In this document: positions 1-5,400 of the stretch, piece by piece
Position numbering within the stretch: the first letter of the stretch is position 1
How the letters are laid out: each line of letters begins with the position of its first letter
Source: Nitrospirota bacterium
GTDB lineage: Bacteria > Nitrospirota > Nitrospiria > Nitrospirales > UBA8639
Assembly: GCA_020348185.1 (NCBI GenBank)
Contig: CP070743.1
Coordinates: forward strand, 1,392,064-1,403,328
Direction: 5' to 3'
DNA: 11,265 bases
Made by a program: the position numbers and the translations under genes
Notes under the pieces: model-generated
Database searches by the model: none
Told to the model about the DNA's origin: nothing
What the model saw: the letters and a program-made list of their open reading frames with translations, nothing else

Positions 1-184
1 ACATTTCCCCCTGGCACCCCCCAAAAGCACCTTAGGAACCGAAGAGGTCGATGCCAATTGAATGTTCTAGCCAAAAGGAGATGAAACAGGAGGGACTTTC
101 CAACCTTTCAGATTAAAATTTGAGTAATTACTGGGCACCAAAACTTGAGTCGGTGTAGCCAATTGCCTCATTTCTATCCCCCTA

Positions 185-205
185 AAAAAGGCCATTTGCC
201 TTTTT
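185..205 (+). terminator. Terminator-like hairpin with U-tract
   Basis: An 8-bp perfect inverted repeat, AAAAAGGC (185-192) and GCCTTTTT (198-205), with a 5-nt loop, CATTT. The A and T arms make it look like a bidirectional intrinsic terminator. Only three of the stem pairs are G-C, so it may be weak. It would close whatever transcript enters from the left and separate it from the cytochrome operon. Confidence 0.45.
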
Positions 206-214
206 CCTTAGAAA

Positions 215-234
215 ATTGAATGAATCTATTCAAT
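215..234. promoter_or_regulatory. Perfect dyad, candidate operator
   Basis: ATTGAAT (215-221), a 6-nt spacer, then ATTCAAT (228-234): a 20-bp element with perfect 7-bp arms, 123 nt upstream of the first cytochrome gene. Its TTGAA-N8-TTCAA core recurs at 3505-3522 upstream of the cupredoxin-like gene. This is the arrangement expected of a binding site for a dimeric regulator. No regulator gene is visible in the window. Confidence 0.35.
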
Positions 235-249
235 GGCATTGTTCTTGAT
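234..249 (+). promoter_or_regulatory. Sigma-54-like promoter element (imperfect)
   Basis: TGGCAT (234-239), 5 nt, then TTGAT (245-249). The -24 half matches the sigma-54 consensus TGGCAC well and the spacing is right. The -12 half has GA where GC is expected, which is a serious deviation. If it is used, transcription would begin near 260, leaving about 95 nt of leader with the 266-289 hairpin at its 5' end. No good sigma-70 promoter was seen nearby. Confidence 0.25.
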
Positions 250-265
250 AAAATCTGATGTACTC

Positions 266-289
266 TCACCCCTCGAAAGGAAGGGGTGA
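266..289. other. GC-rich hairpin in cytochrome leader region
   Basis: TCACCCCT (266-273) and AGGGGTGA (282-289) form a perfect 8-bp inverted repeat around an 8-nt loop. No T-run follows on either strand, so it is unlikely to be an intrinsic terminator. It lies 67 nt upstream of the start at 357. It could be an mRNA 5' structure or an operator. Confidence 0.4.
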
Positions 290-356
290 AGGGATTCCAT
301 AGCTCATGAATTCTTCACTGATGGCGGATTACGAAAAATAGAAGGGAGATTGACTT

Positions 357-821
357 ATGAGGTCACTTATAAATTGGTCATGGCGAGGGTTATTGCCAAT
401 CACCGCTGGTCTTTGGCTTGGGATTGGAACCGGATTTTCCGAACAAGGGGTTGATTTGATACCCCGGGTGCCACCTGACCAACTTGCAGAGGCCAAAGCA
501 CTTCATAACCCCCATAGTGTCACACCAGATTTTGTCGAAAATGGGAAAGCTTTGTATGAGGGAAAGGCTTTTTGTTCAGCCTGCCACGGTGTCGATGGGA
601 CCGGTAAGGAACAAGATGTCAGAACTTCTCGGGTCGGCACCCCCTCCCCACGAAATTTTGGTGATGCTGCCTGGCAGGCTTCCCGAACTGACGGAGAACT
701 GTTTTGGATTCTGAAACATGGGAGTCATGGGACTGACATGGCGCCTTATCTCCCGCTCTATTTGACTGAGGAAGAGGCGTGGCAAATCGTGACCTATATC
801 CGATCTTTTGGAAAATCATAG
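357..821 (+). CDS. Periplasmic monohaem c-type cytochrome
   Basis: This is a class I cytochrome c of 154 residues, expected to carry electrons in the periplasm. It begins with a hydrophobic export signal (about residues 1-28). The single haem-attachment motif CSACH is at residues 73-77, and Met128 in GTDMAP is the likely distal haem ligand. The block PSPRNF (97-101 region) and the ending EEEAWQIVTYIRSF are typical of small oxidase- or dehydrogenase-linked cytochromes. The start is supported by GGGAG at 344-348, 8 nt upstream. It is clearly paralogous to the protein at 1263-1847: both share the pre-haem segment RVPxDxLAEAxAL, the PSPRNF block and the IKHGS/LKHGS block. It opens a tightly spaced operon with DsrE-like and SpoIIAA-like genes. 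The redox partner cannot be told from sequence. Confidence 0.93.
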   Translation: MRSLINWSWRGLLPITAGLWLGIGTGFSEQGVDLIPRVPPDQLAEAKALHNPHSVTPDFVENGKALYEGKAFCSACHGVDGTGKEQDVRTSRVGTPSPRNFGDAAWQASRTDGELFWILKHGSHGTDMAPYLPLYLTEEEAWQIVTYIRSFGKS

Positions 822-881
822 TCCTTCGTTTTTTGTGAAGGAAATCGAAATCACGCAATACAAGATAAGGAGAGAGCAAAT

Positions 882-1241
882 ATGGCAACCATGATTATTT
901 CCGGCAGTCGCGGAACTGATGACCCAACAATGGCGACCCTGCCCTTTATGGCAGCCAAGACCGCCAAAGAACAAGGGCATAATGTTGTCTTGTGGTTATG
1001 GAATGAAGCTGTGACATTAGGGCGAAAAGGCACGGCTGACCATGTGAAGGGGGTCAATCTGACTCCTCTCAAGGAGCTATTGGCAGCTGTTCAGGCGGCT
1101 CATATTCCGATTTGGGTGTGCGGAGCCTGTGCCGTGGCTCGACAAATACAGGAAACGGACCTCGTGTCAGGTGCGACCATTAAGGGGATGCCGGACTACA
1201 TTCAGGCGGTCACGGAGCTGGACCGGAATATCTCTTTTTGA
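882..1241 (+). CDS. DsrE/DsrF-like family protein
   Basis: A soluble protein of 119 residues with no signal peptide or membrane segment, so probably cytoplasmic. The N-terminal strand MIISGSRGTDDP, the helix carrying MAAKTAKEQGH, the strand NVVLWLWNEAV and the later segment IPIWVCGACAVAR follow the DsrE/DsrF-like (YchN-type) fold. Members of this family relay sulfur or form small thiol-active complexes. The two cysteines at 80 and 83 (VCGAC) occupy the position of the family's active cysteine. The start is secured by AAGGAGAG at 867-874, 7 nt upstream. It lies 60 nt after the first cytochrome and 21 nt before the second, so it is very likely co-transcribed with both. A role in sulfur transfer, redox sensing or cytochrome maturation is possible but not shown. 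Dissimilatory sulfite reductase genes are not present in the window. Confidence 0.85.
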   Translation: MATMIISGSRGTDDPTMATLPFMAAKTAKEQGHNVVLWLWNEAVTLGRKGTADHVKGVNLTPLKELLAAVQAAHIPIWVCGACAVARQIQETDLVSGATIKGMPDYIQAVTELDRNISF

Positions 1242-1262
1242 AACCGAAAAGGAAGAGGGACA

Positions 1263-1847
1263 ATGCGGACTAAAACTGCTCCTCTCGCGACAGCGATCAT
1301 CCTCCTGATCAGTATACACCCACTCTCTGCGGCTGAACGCCATATCATGGAACCGAGGGTTCCTGCAGACAAGCTCGCGGAAGCACGGGCATTAAAAAGT
1401 CCTTTACCCGATTCGCCTGAGGTCGTGGCTCAAGGAAAAGTCATTTATGAGGGCAAGGGAACCTGCTTCAATTGTCACGGTATGAAGGGCCGCGGAGACG
1501 GTCCAGGTGGTTCCACCTTGAACCCCTCTCCCCGAAACTTTCGTCACCGAGGCATGTGGCATCATCGATCCGAAGGGGAAATCTTTTGGGTCATAAAACA
1601 TGGGAGCGAGGGGACGGGAATGATACCATTCGGGGGGCTTCTTTCGGACGAAGAAATTTGGACAGTGATCCAATACGAGCGCAGTTTTGCCAGTGGACGA
1701 GGCCACAGAGGAATGAGGCGTCATGGTGGAATGGGGCCTATGGGCCATGGCAAAGGGATGAGAGGTCGGGGACAACATGGCATGATGGGTTCCGGAGAGC
1801 ATCATGGGATGGGAGAAGATGGATGTTGCAGGGAAATTGAAGATTGA
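1263..1847 (+). CDS. c-type cytochrome with His/Met/Gly-rich C-terminal tail
   Basis: This is a second monohaem cytochrome c, 194 residues, paralogous to the one at 357-821. A signal peptide covers about residues 1-24 (LSAAE cleavage region). CFNCH at 68-72 binds haem, and Met120 in GTGMIP is the likely axial ligand. The cytochrome fold ends near residue 144 (WTVIQYERSF). The remaining 50 residues form an added low-complexity tail rich in Gly, His, Met and Arg (about 146-186), closing with a Cys-Cys pair at 188-189. Tails like this commonly bind copper or nickel, so the protein may handle metal as well as electrons; that is inference. The ribosome site GGAAGAGG at 1251-1258 supports the start. 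The stop lies 28 nt before the next start. Confidence 0.92.
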   Translation: MRTKTAPLATAIILLISIHPLSAAERHIMEPRVPADKLAEARALKSPLPDSPEVVAQGKVIYEGKGTCFNCHGMKGRGDGPGGSTLNPSPRNFRHRGMWHHRSEGEIFWVIKHGSEGTGMIPFGGLLSDEEIWTVIQYERSFASGRGHRGMRRHGGMGPMGHGKGMRGRGQHGMMGSGEHHGMGEDGCCREIED

Positions 1848-1862
1848 CTTAGGGCCGGATGA

Positions 1863-1870
1863 AAGGAGGA
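1863..1870 (+). promoter_or_regulatory. Strong ribosome binding site deciding the 1876 start
   Basis: The sequence AAAGGAGG is near-identical to the anti-16S consensus and sits 5-6 nt before ATG 1876. An in-frame ATG at 1804 lies inside the preceding cytochrome gene and has no comparable site. The shorter reading is therefore preferred. Confidence 0.75.
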
Positions 1871-1875
1871 GCCCC

Positions 1876-2244
1876 ATGTATCGCGTGCTAGATGAAAGTA
1901 CTGGCAACGTTGTTGGAATACAAGTTGATGGGAAATTAACCAAAGATGACTATGGTGTCTTGATCCCCTACTTCGAAAACTTAATTAACGAATGTGGACC
2001 TCTGAATTTGCTTTGCGATATGACCAGATTTGATGGAATGGAGATCGAGGCATTTTGGGAAGATTTTAAATTCGGCATCCGGCATCTTGGGGATTTCAAA
2101 CGAATGGCTATCATTGGAGACCAAACCTGGCTTGAATGGTTGACAAAAGTCTTTAATCCGTTAGTCAAAACTGAGGTGAAATATTTTCCCCCTCAAGAGA
2201 TGAATGATGCATGGGCATGGGTCAAGTCCTCACCTGAGGGGTAA
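1876..2244 (+). CDS. SpoIIAA-like (STAS/SEC14-type, DUF3478) protein
   Basis: A cytoplasmic protein of 122 residues resembling the SpoIIAA-like family (Pfam PF11964). Recognisable features are the opening strand GNVVGIQVDGKLTKDDY, the segment NLLCDMTRFDGMEIEAFWEDFKF (about 44-66) and the block RMAIIGDQTWLEWLTKVFNP (76-95). The C-terminus AWAWVK follows a predicted strand KYFPP. Proteins of this family share the STAS fold of anti-sigma-factor antagonists. Most lack a known partner, and a phosphorylation role cannot be read from this sequence. The open frame extends upstream to 1804, but the Shine-Dalgarno at 1863-1870 favours 1876. It is followed after 6 nt by the next gene, which indicates an operon. 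Confidence 0.85.
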   Translation: MYRVLDESTGNVVGIQVDGKLTKDDYGVLIPYFENLINECGPLNLLCDMTRFDGMEIEAFWEDFKFGIRHLGDFKRMAIIGDQTWLEWLTKVFNPLVKTEVKYFPPQEMNDAWAWVKSSPEG

Positions 2245-2250
2245 ATTGGC

Positions 2251-2562
2251 GTGATTGAACTGGATGAAGTAGAACAATCTGCACTAAAAGAATTTTTGCA
2301 TGTCCTTGAGGAACAACATTTTGAATCCAAACCCACCGTCCTGACCAGTCGCATAAACCGAACCGCAGACAATCAAATCATGGTCCCTCTCTCAGTAAAA
2401 GGGGAATCCCCTTCCCTCCACATGGCCCTCCTCATGAGCCATAAAGCCGAACAGATATACAAACAGACCGCTTGCCGATTAGTTCTGGGACAATGTCCGG
2501 AAAAAGACCCCAACGGACAGATTTATGTCTGGATCGACAACCAATGGACCTCCCTTCCGTAG
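2251..2562 (+). CDS. Hypothetical protein, last gene of the cytochrome operon
   Basis: I do not recognise this 103-residue protein. It starts with GTG at 2251, preceded by GAGGGG at 2236-2241, and begins 6 nt after the SpoIIAA-like stop. It is therefore probably translated from the same message. There is no signal peptide or membrane helix. The N-terminal third is a likely amphipathic helix (residues 3-24, rich in Glu and Leu). A mixed region follows, with strands around IMVPLSVK and IYVWIDNQWTSL. Cysteines occur at 75 and 82. The fold could be a small alpha/beta domain. It is likely real because of spacing, ribosome site and amino-acid composition. Its function is unknown. Confidence 0.7.
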   Translation: MIELDEVEQSALKEFLHVLEEQHFESKPTVLTSRINRTADNQIMVPLSVKGESPSLHMALLMSHKAEQIYKQTACRLVLGQCPEKDPNGQIYVWIDNQWTSLP

Positions 2563-2654
2563 TCCTCAATTGATGGCCTCTTGACTCTCGAAGTACATTC
2601 ACCCTGAAAGCCCTAGATTTGAAAACGCAAAAAGCATGAGGCCTCGAAAGCGTT
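2563..2654. other. Convergent intergenic gap with inverted repeats
   Basis: This gap lies between the stops of two converging transcripts. AAACGC (2623-2628) pairs with GCGTTT (2650-2655), enclosing the 8-bp palindrome GAGGCCTC (2638-2645). The latter can alternatively pair with GGCCTC near 2575. There is no strong T-run, so a classical intrinsic terminator is not evident for either side. Confidence 0.25.
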
Positions 2655-3446
2655 TCACTTACTTTTAAAATCAAAGTTTACCTCGACAGCATCTACCTCC
2701 GACACTTCTATCGTCTGCTCAACTTTCCCCATTTTCGGATGCCAGGCCACAATGGAATGACTACCCGGGGGAACATTTTCAATTGTAAAGGAACCTTTAT
2801 CATCCACAATGCCATAAAAGGGATTTTGAACAGGGAGCAGGAAGCTCCGCATCCATTCATGTTGGTCACAGGTTAGGCGAATGATGGAGCCCTTCTTCAA
2901 CATTTTCATCTTGACTGGCTTGTTCAATTCGGCCCCCTTTATCGGAAGTCCAACGCTAAACAAAGGCTTTGACCGAGGTTTCAGGACTTCATAGGCGCGC
3001 ACGGTATGCGCGACTCCTTTCTCAGCCTTGGGATCACCGGGATCTGCATCATGATTGACAACTCGAACGTTTTTCCCATTGACCACAATCGCAGTCAGGG
3101 GGAGAAAGTCACACAATCGAATATCAACGTTGGTGCTCTCAAACTTATCCATCCATTGTTCGTCCCGAAGACCTTGAATATACACAATGGCATGCTTTAA
3201 TCCCCCGTCGCTACTCGTTTCCACTGGGTGAATGACCCGCCGTCGACCCTCATCACTGGTGTCAGGATGCTTCCCACAGAACCTTGAGTTTGGAAATGAC
3301 GCAAAAACGAATTTTTCTGCAGGGGGGAGGGTCCCATGATAGGACACTTTTCCTTTCACTATGCCACCACCATAAGCCAGATAAGGGGCTATCATGACGG
3401 CAACAAAAAAAATGGATAAAAATCTGACGTTAATTAATGAACCCAT
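2655..3446 (-). CDS. Exported carboxypeptidase-regulatory / cupredoxin-like protein
   Basis: A secreted protein of 263 residues. Residues 1-25 form a signal peptide (hydrophobic core FLSIFFVAVMIAPYLAYG). It resembles periplasmic proteins often annotated as methylamine-utilisation or plastocyanin-like. An N-terminal segment starts at GIVKGKVSYHGTLP. A central cupredoxin-like region contains HTVRAYE (His147) and CDQHEWM (Cys193, His196, Met199), the arrangement of a type 1 copper site. The C-terminus is a carboxypeptidase regulatory-like beta-sandwich (GSFTIENVPPGSHSIVAWH). The residues suggest copper binding and electron transfer; binding itself is inferred. The start at 3446 is chosen because GGGAGGT (3453-3459) lies 6 nt upstream. 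A longer TTG frame begins inside that site. It stands alone on the minus strand, facing the cytochrome operon. Confidence 0.85.
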   Translation of the reverse strand: MGSLINVRFLSIFFVAVMIAPYLAYGGGIVKGKVSYHGTLPPAEKFVFASFPNSRFCGKHPDTSDEGRRRVIHPVETSSDGGLKHAIVYIQGLRDEQWMDKFESTNVDIRLCDFLPLTAIVVNGKNVRVVNHDADPGDPKAEKGVAHTVRAYEVLKPRSKPLFSVGLPIKGAELNKPVKMKMLKKGSIIRLTCDQHEWMRSFLLPVQNPFYGIVDDKGSFTIENVPPGSHSIVAWHPKMGKVEQTIEVSEVDAVEVNFDFKSK

Positions 3447-3452
3447 TAACTT

Positions 3453-3459
3453 ACCTCCC
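3453..3459 (-). promoter_or_regulatory. Ribosome binding site deciding the 3446 start
   Basis: Read on the minus strand this is GGGAGGT, 6 nt before ATG 3446. The alternative TTG at 3461 overlaps the site itself and cannot be served by it, so the 263-residue form is preferred. Confidence 0.7.
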
Positions 3460-3504
3460 AATTTTTGGGCTCTAGGGGTTTGAGCACAATTCTCTTCTTA
3501 TATA

Positions 3505-3522
3505 TTGAAACCGATTCTTCAA
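3505..3522. promoter_or_regulatory. TTGAA-N8-TTCAA dyad, candidate operator
   Basis: A perfect 5-bp inverted repeat with an 8-nt spacer, 59 nt upstream of the cupredoxin-like start on the minus strand. It has the same half-sites and spacing as the core of the dyad at 215-234. This suggests a common regulator for the two redox transcripts; that is inference from two sites only. Confidence 0.3.
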
Positions 3523-3862
3523 AAGAGGAACCACCAGAACCACTTTTTTGAATTATACTCCTTTTCCCCCTTATAAGGTGTGGGGGGACAGCGACATGCC
3601 ACACATCAACTAGTATTTGGTCTCAAGAGCGTCGCGAAAAAAACTTTGTCATCAGGACACCGTAAATTCGGGTGATTAGGTTTTTTCCTACAAACAGCGG
3701 GCGATTCTGTCCGACAGGGAAATTTTGTTTATTCCTCTTTGGGACGTAATTATTGTACATTAGGGATGCAAGCTGCTATGACTGCAAATGGGCCAACCCA
3801 TTATGGGAGCTTTAATAATGTAAACCAAGATTCTTCTACTATTATCATGGAGGATATGTCTC

Positions 3863-4048
3863 ATGACTCGAGACGAGGCCGGGCGTCTACAAGAGTTGTG
3901 GAAAGCCAATAATGGCGATAAAACCTGTTCACATGGTCGGTTAGTTGACCATTTAACTTCCGAAAAGGGCAATAAGACGGGAATGTGCGTCTGTCTAGAA
4001 TGTGGAGCCATTTTCCCAGATCCCCTCAACACCCTTCTGTCGAATTAG
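3863..4048 (+). CDS. Small zinc-ribbon-like protein
   Basis: A 61-residue soluble protein. TGGAGGAT at 3848-3855 lies 7 nt before the ATG, giving good support that it is translated. Potential metal ligands are Cys22 and His24 (TCSHG) in the first half and Cys42, Cys44 and Cys47 (CVCLECG) in the second. This is the arrangement of a single zinc knuckle/ribbon. The N-terminus EAGRLQELWK is a short helix. Small bacterial proteins of this shape (a C-x-H near the start and C-x2-C near the end) are widespread and uncharacterised. It is 31 nt upstream of a cytochrome c gene and probably forms a two-gene unit with it. The function is unknown; nucleic-acid binding or a metal-dependent accessory role would be guesses. 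Confidence 0.65.
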   Translation: MTRDEAGRLQELWKANNGDKTCSHGRLVDHLTSEKGNKTGMCVCLECGAIFPDPLNTLLSN

Positions 4049-4079
4049 CCCACAACCCTTTTTGAGAGGATATTTTGTC

Positions 4080-4454
4080 ATGCAAAAGTCCAACTCACCC
4101 CTTGCAAAAATTTTGGCGGAAGTTGTGTTCTGGGTGACCATCATTTTCTTATCCCTTTTCCCCTACCCACAAGGAGCGTTGGCTGAAGAAGAAGATTTGG
4201 CAAAAGGGAAAGCCCTGTATGAAAAACATTGTGCGGTGTGTCATGGACCGGAAGGGAAAGGAGATGGGTATACCCTCCTTGATCCCCCACCAGCAGATCT
4301 CACCTCAGAAGTCATTCAAAAGAAATCTTATGATGAACTCTGGCATGAGGTCCACGACGGCATTCCCGATACTGCGATGGGAATGTGGAAGGTGGCCTTG
4401 TCTGATGCGGAAATCACGATGGTCCTCGCGTATGTAAGAACCCTTGCTCAATAA
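4080..4454 (+). CDS. Periplasmic monohaem c-type cytochrome
   Basis: A class I cytochrome c of 124 residues. The signal peptide runs to a good signal peptidase I site after Ala35 (QGALA/EEED). The mature part begins with the usual helix DLAKGKALYEKH, followed by CAVCH at 51-55. The segment GPEGKGDG is typical of the family. The probable axial ligand is Met100 in PDTAMGMW; Met102 is a less likely alternative. The last helix, AEITMVLAYVRTLA, completes the fold. The start at 4080 is preferred over an in-frame ATG at 4002 because GAGAGGAT (4064-4071) is properly spaced and the signal peptide then begins normally. The 4002 start would also overlap the upstream gene. It differs from the two operon cytochromes and lacks their RVPxDxLAEA segment. 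It likely shuttles electrons to an oxidase or reductase encoded elsewhere. Confidence 0.9.
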   Translation: MQKSNSPLAKILAEVVFWVTIIFLSLFPYPQGALAEEEDLAKGKALYEKHCAVCHGPEGKGDGYTLLDPPPADLTSEVIQKKSYDELWHEVHDGIPDTAMGMWKVALSDAEITMVLAYVRTLAQ

Positions 4455-4507
4455 TTCCCCTCATCTTTTCAAATAAATTGATCACTTTCATGCACTGATG
4501 AATTGAT

Positions 4508-4534
4508 ATTTAATCGCATATTAAATCCTTTTTT
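4508..4534 (+). terminator. AT-rich hairpin followed by T-run
   Basis: ATTTAAT (4508-4514) and ATTAAAT (4520-4526) are perfect 7-bp arms around CGCAT, with CC then six T residues at 4529-4534. It is 54 nt after the cytochrome stop. The stem has no G-C pair, so it may be a weak terminator or only an RNA 3' structure. Confidence 0.3.
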
Positions 4535-4625
4535 CCTTCGATATTTTCGTAGCTTCGCAACACTCGGTCGAATGATGTTAGGACTGAGGGTGATCAAAAC
4601 CTTTAGGCCATCAACACAAAAAAGT

Positions 4626-5054
4626 CTAAAACGGTCCATAGGCACAGATAAGTTTCTTGGGAGTGATCATATGTCTGAGAATATCCGACCTGGAAACCAA
4701 TCCGACTAACTTCCCATTTCTCACCACCGGCACTCGAAGAATATTCTTTTTTTTCATCATCTGAAAAACAGCCTTTAGCGTTGTTTCTTCCTCCACTACG
4801 ATCGGAGTTTTGGTCATAATGTCTCCAGCAGTGAAACTCTCTAAATCTTTCCCACTATCCATGGCTGTTAACAGATCCAGCTCTGTGACGACACCGACAA
4901 GTTTCCGGGTGTGTTCAATAACGGGAAATCCGCTTTTCCCACTGGCTAGAAAATGGGCGGCTATGTCCCGACCTGATGCTCCCCGACTCACGGCCAACAC
5001 CATGGTATTCATCACCTCTCGCGTCTTCGCGTTAAGAGTTGGCGCCTTCTTCAT
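4626..5054 (-). CDS. Two-CBS-domain protein
   Basis: A cytoplasmic protein of 142 residues made almost entirely of two CBS domains (about 11-66 and 76-131). The repeat is visible as VMNTMVLAVSRGAS...GFPVIEHTRKLVGVVTELDLL against IMTKTPIVVEEETT...RVPVVRNGKLVGLVSRSDIL. Paired CBS domains bind adenine nucleotides, and stand-alone ones usually act as energy or redox sensors that regulate a partner; none is encoded directly beside it. AAGGAGA (5061-5067) lies 6 nt before ATG 5054, which fixes the start. The frame stays open further upstream only from a TTG without a site. Its stop faces the cytochrome gene at 4080-4454. Confidence 0.88.
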   Translation of the reverse strand: MKKAPTLNAKTREVMNTMVLAVSRGASGRDIAAHFLASGKSGFPVIEHTRKLVGVVTELDLLTAMDSGKDLESFTAGDIMTKTPIVVEEETTLKAVFQMMKKKNILRVPVVRNGKLVGLVSRSDILRHMITPKKLICAYGPF

Positions 5055-5073
5055 GGATGATCTCCTTTCTCGG

Positions 5074-5400
5074 TTAATCCGGAATAACAATCATTCTCAC
5101 AACCTGACGGCCCATCGGAGGGAGTTCATTATCTGACCCCCCTTGTAGGGCCTTGACGATAGTGAAATCCAAGGCCACTTCGTCGCAGGTTATAGGAAGT
5201 TGGAATATTTTACCAATTACCTTTTTGGGAATAATACAAATTGCTTTCCTTTGGATGATTCTGTTCATCTCATTGTATAAACTAGGAGCAATTTGTTCAT
5301 CCAAATATTTCAAAAGTCATTTTCGAGTAGTTTCTTTCTATGAAATCCTGGGACATTTGTTTCTTAATTCTAAGAAAGGCGATGTACAGGAGGTGATTTA
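5074..5400 (-). pseudogene. Possible decayed or frameshifted gene upstream of the CBS gene
   Basis: On the minus strand a 79-codon frame (5313-5074) ends with TAA 19 nt before the CBS start. Its product reads like protein (…CDEVALDFTIVKAL…GRQVVRMIVIPD) but it has only a TTG start right after a stop, and no ribosome site. In a second minus-strand frame, about 33 codons (roughly 5400-5294) are also open and protein-like (KKQMSQDFIERNYSKM). They end just inside the first frame, so a single-base shift near 5300-5315 would join the two. I do not recognise the family. It may be a broken gene, or chance openness in AT-rich DNA. Confidence 0.22.

Larger units (their letters stand above)
1..356. other. 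Left-edge non-coding region with regulatory-looking structure
   Basis: No convincing complete gene is visible here. The second plus-strand frame is open from base 2 to a TGA at 59-61 and would encode about 19 residues ending EEVDAN. It could be the 3' end of a gene cut by the window edge, but it is too short to judge. The rest is AT-rich and holds a terminator-like hairpin (185-205), a perfect dyad (215-234), a sigma-54-like element (234-249) and a GC-rich hairpin (266-289). All of these lie upstream of the cytochrome operon that starts at 357. They are listed separately. Confidence 0.5.
3447..3862. other. Divergent intergenic region with several dyads
   Basis: This gap of about 415 nt separates the minus-strand cupredoxin-like gene from the plus-strand zinc-ribbon gene, so it must hold both promoters. 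No clear -35/-10 pair stands out. It contains TTGAA-N8-TTCAA at 3505-3522, GTGTGG/CCACAC arms at about 3578-3604, CTGTC-C-GACAG at 3707-3717 and CCCAT-T-ATGGG at 3797-3807. The last is 55 nt before the start at 3863. A short ORF from 3766 was considered and rejected. Confidence 0.45.

Noticed and set aside
185..205. Reading the AAAAAGGC/GCCTTTTT hairpin as a riboswitch part
   Set aside because: There is no surrounding conserved structure, and it is far from the first start codon. A terminator explains it more simply.
1404..1943. Long minus-strand open frame (179 codons) opposite the second cytochrome
   Set aside because: It lies entirely antisense to a well-supported cytochrome and the SpoIIAA-like gene, and its product has no recognisable domain. 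It is a shadow of GC-rich coding sequence.
3766..3909. Plus-strand ORF of about 47 codons starting MQAAMTANGP
   Set aside because: It overlaps the better-supported zinc-ribbon gene in another frame and has only a weak upstream AGGG. The product looks unstructured.
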